Origin: Amaranthus tricolor
Taxonomy: Eukaryota; Streptophyta; Magnoliopsida; Caryophyllales; Amaranthaceae
NCBI RefSeq assembly: GCF_026212465.1
Contig: NC_080052.1
Location: 20,373,145-20,437,144 of the forward strand
DNA: 64,000 bases
Direction of reading: 5' to 3'
Below, piece after piece: positions 58,306-64,000 of the stretch; positions within the stretch are counted from its first letter, which is position 1, and every line of letters begins with the position of its first letter. Position numbers and translations under genes: made by a program. The notes below the pieces were generated by a model. The model worked only from the letters and a program-made list of their open reading frames with translations. It searched no databases and was not told the origin of the DNA.

Positions 58306-59815
58306 GTTAGTAATATTAGGTTAGCTGTTATGCTGTCGTCAATGCACGACGAGAGTATTGCTAAGGTGGTACATTCTGCTACTGATTCTGAGAAAAAGAT
58401 TACAGGTGGGGATAATTAGGCGTTTGTCGAGGGGTTCACTGTCGAGCATGAGTCAGGTGTAGAGGCTTTTTAAAGTGTAAGGTTTGAATTGCCTAGTGAG
58501 ACAGTTGCTGTTGGGGATAAAATGGCAGTGAGTATTGGTCAGGTGGGGCAAGTAGGGTTGAGTGATCAGGATGGTGGAATAAAGAGGGAAGAATATAAGG
58601 AGGATGAGAATCCCTTTGTGGCTAGTGATGCTATTAATAAGCCGGACTCTTTGATTGGGGGTTTTAAGAAAGACAAAGATGTAAATTTGGATATGACTAA
58701 AGCCTTGGTGGGGCTTGAGGTGATTCTATCACCTCCTTCTAAGGCCTTCCCTACAAGAATTACGGTAGAAGGGTTTGATGGAGATTATGGTGCCATTGAG
58801 TTTGGGAATGAGGAGGCATCACTTAGGGACACGTTTGAAGGGTTTAATGATGCATTTGGTGGTGGCTTGGTTGCTTCAGAGTTTGTGGGTACGACAAAAG
58901 TTGTCAAGAGAGAAGGTCTTGGTGGGCTTGAGCTGTTACAGATTGAATCTAATAGGGCTCTGTTAGTATATTGTCTTTTACATGAGTGACCATGAGTGAC
59001 CAGGTTTCAAAACCCATGAAGTGTGTCTTACATAAAAATTTTTTTGACATCATTTCATTTTTTCCTGGATCCGCCACTGCCAATGAGACTCTATATGAGA
59101 ATCTCTTGGTGCTGAAGATGGAGATGAGTGAGGAATTTCGCAAAGTCTTTGCTTAATAGAGTGGGTTTGATGTGTGTGATTTATTTGAGAACTTTACCTC
59201 CAATGATGTCGGGTGATAAGGAAACTGAATTCTCATTTAGGATTGAGGGTACAGATGTTGTTAAGAGAACTATTATACAGAGCTCTCAATTTAGTAGCCT
59301 TGGCAAGGGGATGTTTCATGTGCGAACTACAGCCTCTAAAGAGCCTTTACCTGTTATGAAATACAGTTTGATTCCTCAGATGACCCCCATTCCTCTGCAA
59401 ATCAGGCTTGTTAGGCATCATGTTGGAACCTTACTCTTGTCATGATACAATATATTTCAAATCCTGATTTGCAAGCACTTATCAACGATTTAACATTTAT
59501 TCTCAAACTACCAGTTGATCCTTCTCCACTAAAAGTCTCTCATAACGTTGTCTTGAATGGATCTCAGAAAGAATTAAAATGGCATGTACAAGAAATCCCA
59601 TTGAAGGGTACTCCAAGGAAGCTTAAGGCGTGGATGCCTGTGGACATAAACGAAAAGATATCGAAGAAGAAATCAATGTTGTCTGCTATGTTAAGTTTTC
59701 CTTCAAAAGGGCCAAGACGATTTCTGGTATTTCACTTTGGCCTGCTGCTGAAGGTAAAACAGACTTTTACGTGGTTGATAACAAGGTTGAAAGTGGTACA
59801 TACATGCGCAACTGA
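58306..59815 (+). pseudogene. TML: TML middle and C-terminal part, frameshifted
   Basis: Reading resumes VSNIRLAVMLSSMHDESIAK directly at the LTR edge, with a TAG and a TAA before 58480. It continues FELPSETVAVGDKMA to GLGGLELLQ (58489-58950). 58950-59075 is foreign and holds stops. The C-terminal mu-homology domain follows in pieces: VIYLRTLPP, MSGDKETEFSFRIEG, KYSLIPQMTPIPLQIRLV (59128-59445), then ISNPDLQALINDLTFILKLP (59442-) and a last shift to SGTYMRN, stop 59813-59815. TML is a muniscin-like adaptor of the plant TPLATE complex in clathrin-mediated endocytosis. This copy cannot make it. Confidence 0.82.
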
Positions 59816-61142
59816 CCATTATGACTTGGTATATCTTTATTCCTAGTACATTCTATCTCATTTATTCTCCTCACGAGCAGTTAGTCTTGTAAAATCTTTT
59901 GTATCATTTTCCTGAAGTAGAGCATCTAGCTTTTGGTTTGCGTTTTGCAAATTTGCAAGGTGAGTTTGTGCTTGCGGCATTGATGTTTTCATTTACAATT
60001 CCCAGTACATATTTGATTCTTTTGAAAATTGTACAATATAATATTCAATAAAAAATAATTTCTGAATTGGAGAAATTCTTTTACAATTCCCAGCACATAT
60101 TTGTTTTATATTTCAATTTTTTGTTAATTAGCTTTGAAATATTTGAACTGAAATTTATTATTTGGGGTAATCTTAAACTTATTTTTCAATTACCATTGTC
60201 ACATCAAATTGATCTGTAATTGGACTAAGGAAGTATGCTATCTGAGGGGAATGTAAAGATTATAGTTGAAGCACCATCTACTCCTCGAGTCCGTTTGAGT
60301 TTGCTACTAAAGAAGACTTTTCCCTTCACAGTATACACTTTTAGAGACAAATTTAAAGGGACAGAAGAGTACTTCACTAAATCTACGAGTCAACATCAAT
60401 TTTTTCACTTACAATCATGTTCATGACTATTGCTTGCTTTTCTTTAAGCTTACCAAAATATTCATTCTTTGCACTCTTCTCCTCATTTGCAGTAGGGAAA
60501 ACATGTTTTATATTTTGGAAGATTTTGGGAGGAACTTTTGACTTTATTCATGGGTTGTTAGGGATTTAAAAAGAATAACTTTTGGATCTACTTGTACTTT
60601 ATTTCTTATTGGAGAGCTTTTTAGCTAGAGTTCACAATTAGTTTAGACTTTAGAGTAGTGTTTATTTCTTTAGTTCTCGTTGGGGTAGAAAACACATAGT
60701 GTCAATTCCACCATTATCCTATTTTCTAATTCTTTAATTTTAGTCTAAGTTCAAGTTTTCATTCAAGTTATTGAGTTTATTTGGGACACTTAAAGGATTT
60801 ACTTTGGTTCATGTGCATATTACGATTGTCAATAGGAGTGTGCATAAAAATTTGATCCAAAATACTCAATCTAAATTATACAATATCAAATTTTTGTCTT
60901 TAGATATTTGATCTAAATTTTAGATTTTGGGTATTTGAAATTGGATATTTTGTTAGAACCGAATTATCATATCGAATTTGGATCAAAGTTTTCATATTTT
61001 TGGTTATCCAAAAATTTTCATTTTCAAATGTCAAATGTTTAACAAAAGAATTACTTAATTATTAATTGGGTACAATATAGTTGATTGTGAAGTCTATGCC
61101 CAAAATTATATCAAGGGTCATTAGCCGAAGTTAAAATTATTG
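59816..61142. other. 3' flank of TML pseudogene and intergenic DNA
   Basis: AT-rich. A 63-codon frame at 60235-60426 (MLSEGNVKIIVEAPSTPRVR) has no recognised family. No other coding sign. Confidence 0.4.
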
Positions 61143-61323
61143 GAGCATTGTAAGAAACCGTCTTATCGTGAGACTGGTTCATTCAAGCAGCCCAAATTAA
61201 AATTTGCATAATAGTTAACTAAATAAAATCAGTTTTTTCATTAAATTTTAAGAAATTATAAATTGAGTCAACCCATATTAAGTTGTTACACTATGATACG
61301 ATCTTAATAAAGAATTTGTCAAA
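61143..61323. repeat. Fold-back repeat copy, tctcac.gtgaga family
   Basis: Starts aaaccgtcttatcgtgagac and ends ttacactatgatacgatcttaataaag. The body matches 45180-45345 nearly base for base in places (taactaaataaaa, ttttcattaaattttaag). Confidence 0.65.
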
Positions 61324-64000
61324 TCATCTTGATGGACACCCAAATGTAAGTTCGGGGGCAAATTATGTCTGTTGGCCACAAAATTTTGCATTGGGTCTTT
61401 TAGAACCTAAGGACTAGCATGGTACCGGTTCTGAGCACAAGTTGGGTAGTCGATTGCCTGGGCCTCCCATAAATAAGGTGTGTTAAATATTAAATGGTGC
61501 TATTTAGGTTCAATTTTGAAAAATATTTTTTAAGTATCTTTGTTTATAAACTTATTTTTATATTTAAAGTAATTATAGAACATAATGTTACAATATATTA
61601 TGTATTGAATTATGTTTCTTGAAGCGGAAAAAATTTTATCTTTTTATATACAAAAGGGTTTCCTATGACATCATCATAAGATTGGACGAAAAATCGATAC
61701 CACTAGGCCTTGAATCATGGACCACAACATTCATAGTAATTTAAGCACAAACATATATCTATTGAACATATTAGAGATGGTTCGAAAATTTTCTGGTTAT
61801 AATGTATAGAAGAAACTAAATGTCTAAAATATAGTTGAGTGACTTATTTGTATCATTTTACATATTTTCATAATATAAATGTTTTATAATTTTTAATTGT
61901 TCTTAAGTAAAAATATTAAGTATCAAAAAATACATTAAAAAGATAAAAATAAGAAATATAACAACTGATTCAAAGATGTGGATTTCTCGCATATTATTGT
62001 TGTGATTAGTTGGTTGCAAATTATGCATTTTTCTTGAATTTTCATGTAGATTGCAAAAATAAAGAAAGTTTGAGGTGTCTAATAGACTGATTTCCGTAGC
62101 TTAATATACTCAAAGTAATGCTCAAATTTAATTATCAACAAACTGATAACCTAAATAGTGGCTTGCCTTAAGATGTTATCAACTATCTCAACTAACAGTT
62201 TACGATAATGATGAATTTTTAGAGTATTATTTTAGTTTGACCGCTGATTGAAATAACAATTTATCTTTTAATATAAATCGTTAATTTTTATAGAAATTTA
62301 AATTTTAATATAAATTTCAATATATGTCCCACACTATAAAAATAAATTTTTAAATATTTTATGTGAAGCTAAAAATCGATAGCTTGAAGAGGAGGCATCC
62401 TATAAATGATTTTGAAAATAAGTTAAAATGAATTCCTATGAAAGTGTGAGAGGCAAAACAGAAAAGTATAGTGGCATTACATATTTACAGCACTATTCAT
62501 AATGTGAAGTAACGCATAGCCCGTGAAATTCATTCAATTTCACGTCGCTCTGCCAATGCAAACATCATTAATGCCATGCCCATAAAGTTATTATTGTATT
62601 TGTACTACTTACTACTCTACATTTTGGATTTTGGAATTCCCATTCATTCTACCGTTGTGTACCTAAATTTGACTTCACTTCATAGGAGTACTCCTCCTCC
62701 ACCAATATTCTTTCCCCTTTCTATTCCATGCAATCTTAGCTATACGGTGGATAATAAGGGCAAAGCGGGCTATTACTCGACGTTTTAAATTTTAGGGTTA
62801 AATTTTTTTTTTTCTTATACAAGATAAAATTTAGATATAGTTTACATTTCTTATTAAGTAATATGAGATATTAATATTTTTTTATAAAGTACTTGAAATA
62901 TCAATAATACAAAATAATGAATATTAATTATATTATTTTATCACGGCTCAAGTTTTTAGGGGTTGTTTAATAGTTTACTGACCTAAAAATAAAGGTGATG
63001 AGCATGCTCTTAATAATCTTGCCAAATTAATTCTATATTCATGAATGAAATTTTCTTTTTGTGTTTGATTGTCCTAATTGGCCGTTTATTTATTTTAGTT
63101 TGATTCTTTCCATACTTGATGCTGAATTTGTAACTTTAACCAAATAGCAATAACATTAAAATATGTATTAATCTTCTTATTTCATTTGAAAAGGATATAA
63201 TCGATCATCATTTAACTCTCTCGTGAATATATATGATCATATAATCTATAAGCGAAGTATGACAATGATGATGAAATAATGTGAAAACTGCAATTTAAAA
63301 ACATGGCAAACTAATACTCCATATTTTGTTAATTTATTTTATTATAATCCTTGTTTTCATGTTGCAATGCAAGTACCATTATTCTTCATTTATTCTTAAA
63401 ACTTGTCATATGGACTATTAGGTAAGTTAAATGATGATCTCATACCCTTTCTTGTATCTAATCCATTGCTCGAACGTTGTCCTTCAATTATATATATCAG
63501 CTCATCTATATACGTATAATGCAAAATCTAACTACTCATATCTCCCTAAAATAATTTCTTTCAAAGCTCATTTTAATAAGATGTTTGATAAAAAAAATTA
63601 CTTTAATCTAAAATTATACTTTTTTCATTTTGAAATAATTGTTACATTTCGATTATGAGTACTATTCATCATTCAAACTTATTTTGTATATTGTGGTTAA
63701 TGTGTAAGTAAAAATATAGTCAGGGGATCTTATTTGAATCATGTAATTGCATACTTTCATAATATTAATTAACATTTTATAATTTTTAAATGTGTATAGT
63801 TTAATATATAATTGAACAAAATAACACATTAAATCACGTAAAAAATCAAATATAACAAGTATAATAAAAGGGAGAAAGTATCATCTAATGCTTTTTCACT
63901 CGACCAATAAAAATTAATTTTCCGTCTCATAATGATCTACAAAGCATTATAGTAAGCATTTACAATTCTATAAACAGTGGAATTATTATGAAAGCATCAT
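61324..64000. other. Intergenic, no gene seen
   Basis: AT-rich non-coding DNA. Short ORFs (for example 62576-62788, 63431-63658) lack any recognisable domain or start context. Confidence 0.4.

Overview
The window is eukaryotic plant nuclear DNA: AT-rich, intron-containing, and dominated by plant Ty1/copia and Ty3/gypsy-type LTR retrotransposons, mariner/Stowaway DNA elements and fold-back repeats. The host genes (a VIN3-like gene, an AINTEGUMENTA-LIKE5/PLETHORA5 gene and a copy of the TPLATE-complex gene TML) are typical of a dicot. A Caryophyllales (Amaranthaceae-like) source is only a guess.

Layout. 1-1999 (+) holds the 3' part of a VIN3-like Polycomb-associated gene, with no visible FNIII exon. 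3162-8631 is a small TRIM-like element split by a full-length minus-strand copia element (element 1). 11095-17891 is copia element 2 (+), with its gag/protease region replaced by nested solo-LTR-like DNA. 18188-27131 is copia element 3 (+), whose 3' LTR is split by a 4.8-kb mariner-like element. That mariner-like element has an uninterrupted DD39D transposase and an opposite-strand cargo unit.

28909-38728 (-) is the best host gene: nine exons that join in frame to a 504-residue AIL5/PLT5-like double-AP2 factor, including the 9-nt microexon. Its large introns hold MITEs, simple repeats and an LTR-like insertion. 41355-43100 is a TA-flanked terminal-inverted-repeat element carrying a 111-codon ORF with a leader-like region. 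43101-47982 is intergenic repeat debris.

From 47983 a TML (TPLATE-complex muniscin-like) gene starts, breaks off after about 26 codons, and resumes only at 58306-59815, with frameshifts. The roughly 10 kb between holds copia element 4 (48109-52205) and a decayed copia element 5 (52813-58305), itself split by a 2.3-kb solo LTR with a perfect TGATC duplication. 59816-64000 contains no gene I can recognise.

The most unusual recurring structure is a set of short near-palindromes, repeated about 5-10 times at 20-70 bp spacing inside several unrelated LTR or LTR-like sequences. Each family has its own palindrome, and where I can orient the LTR the array tends to lie upstream of a TATA-like sequence.
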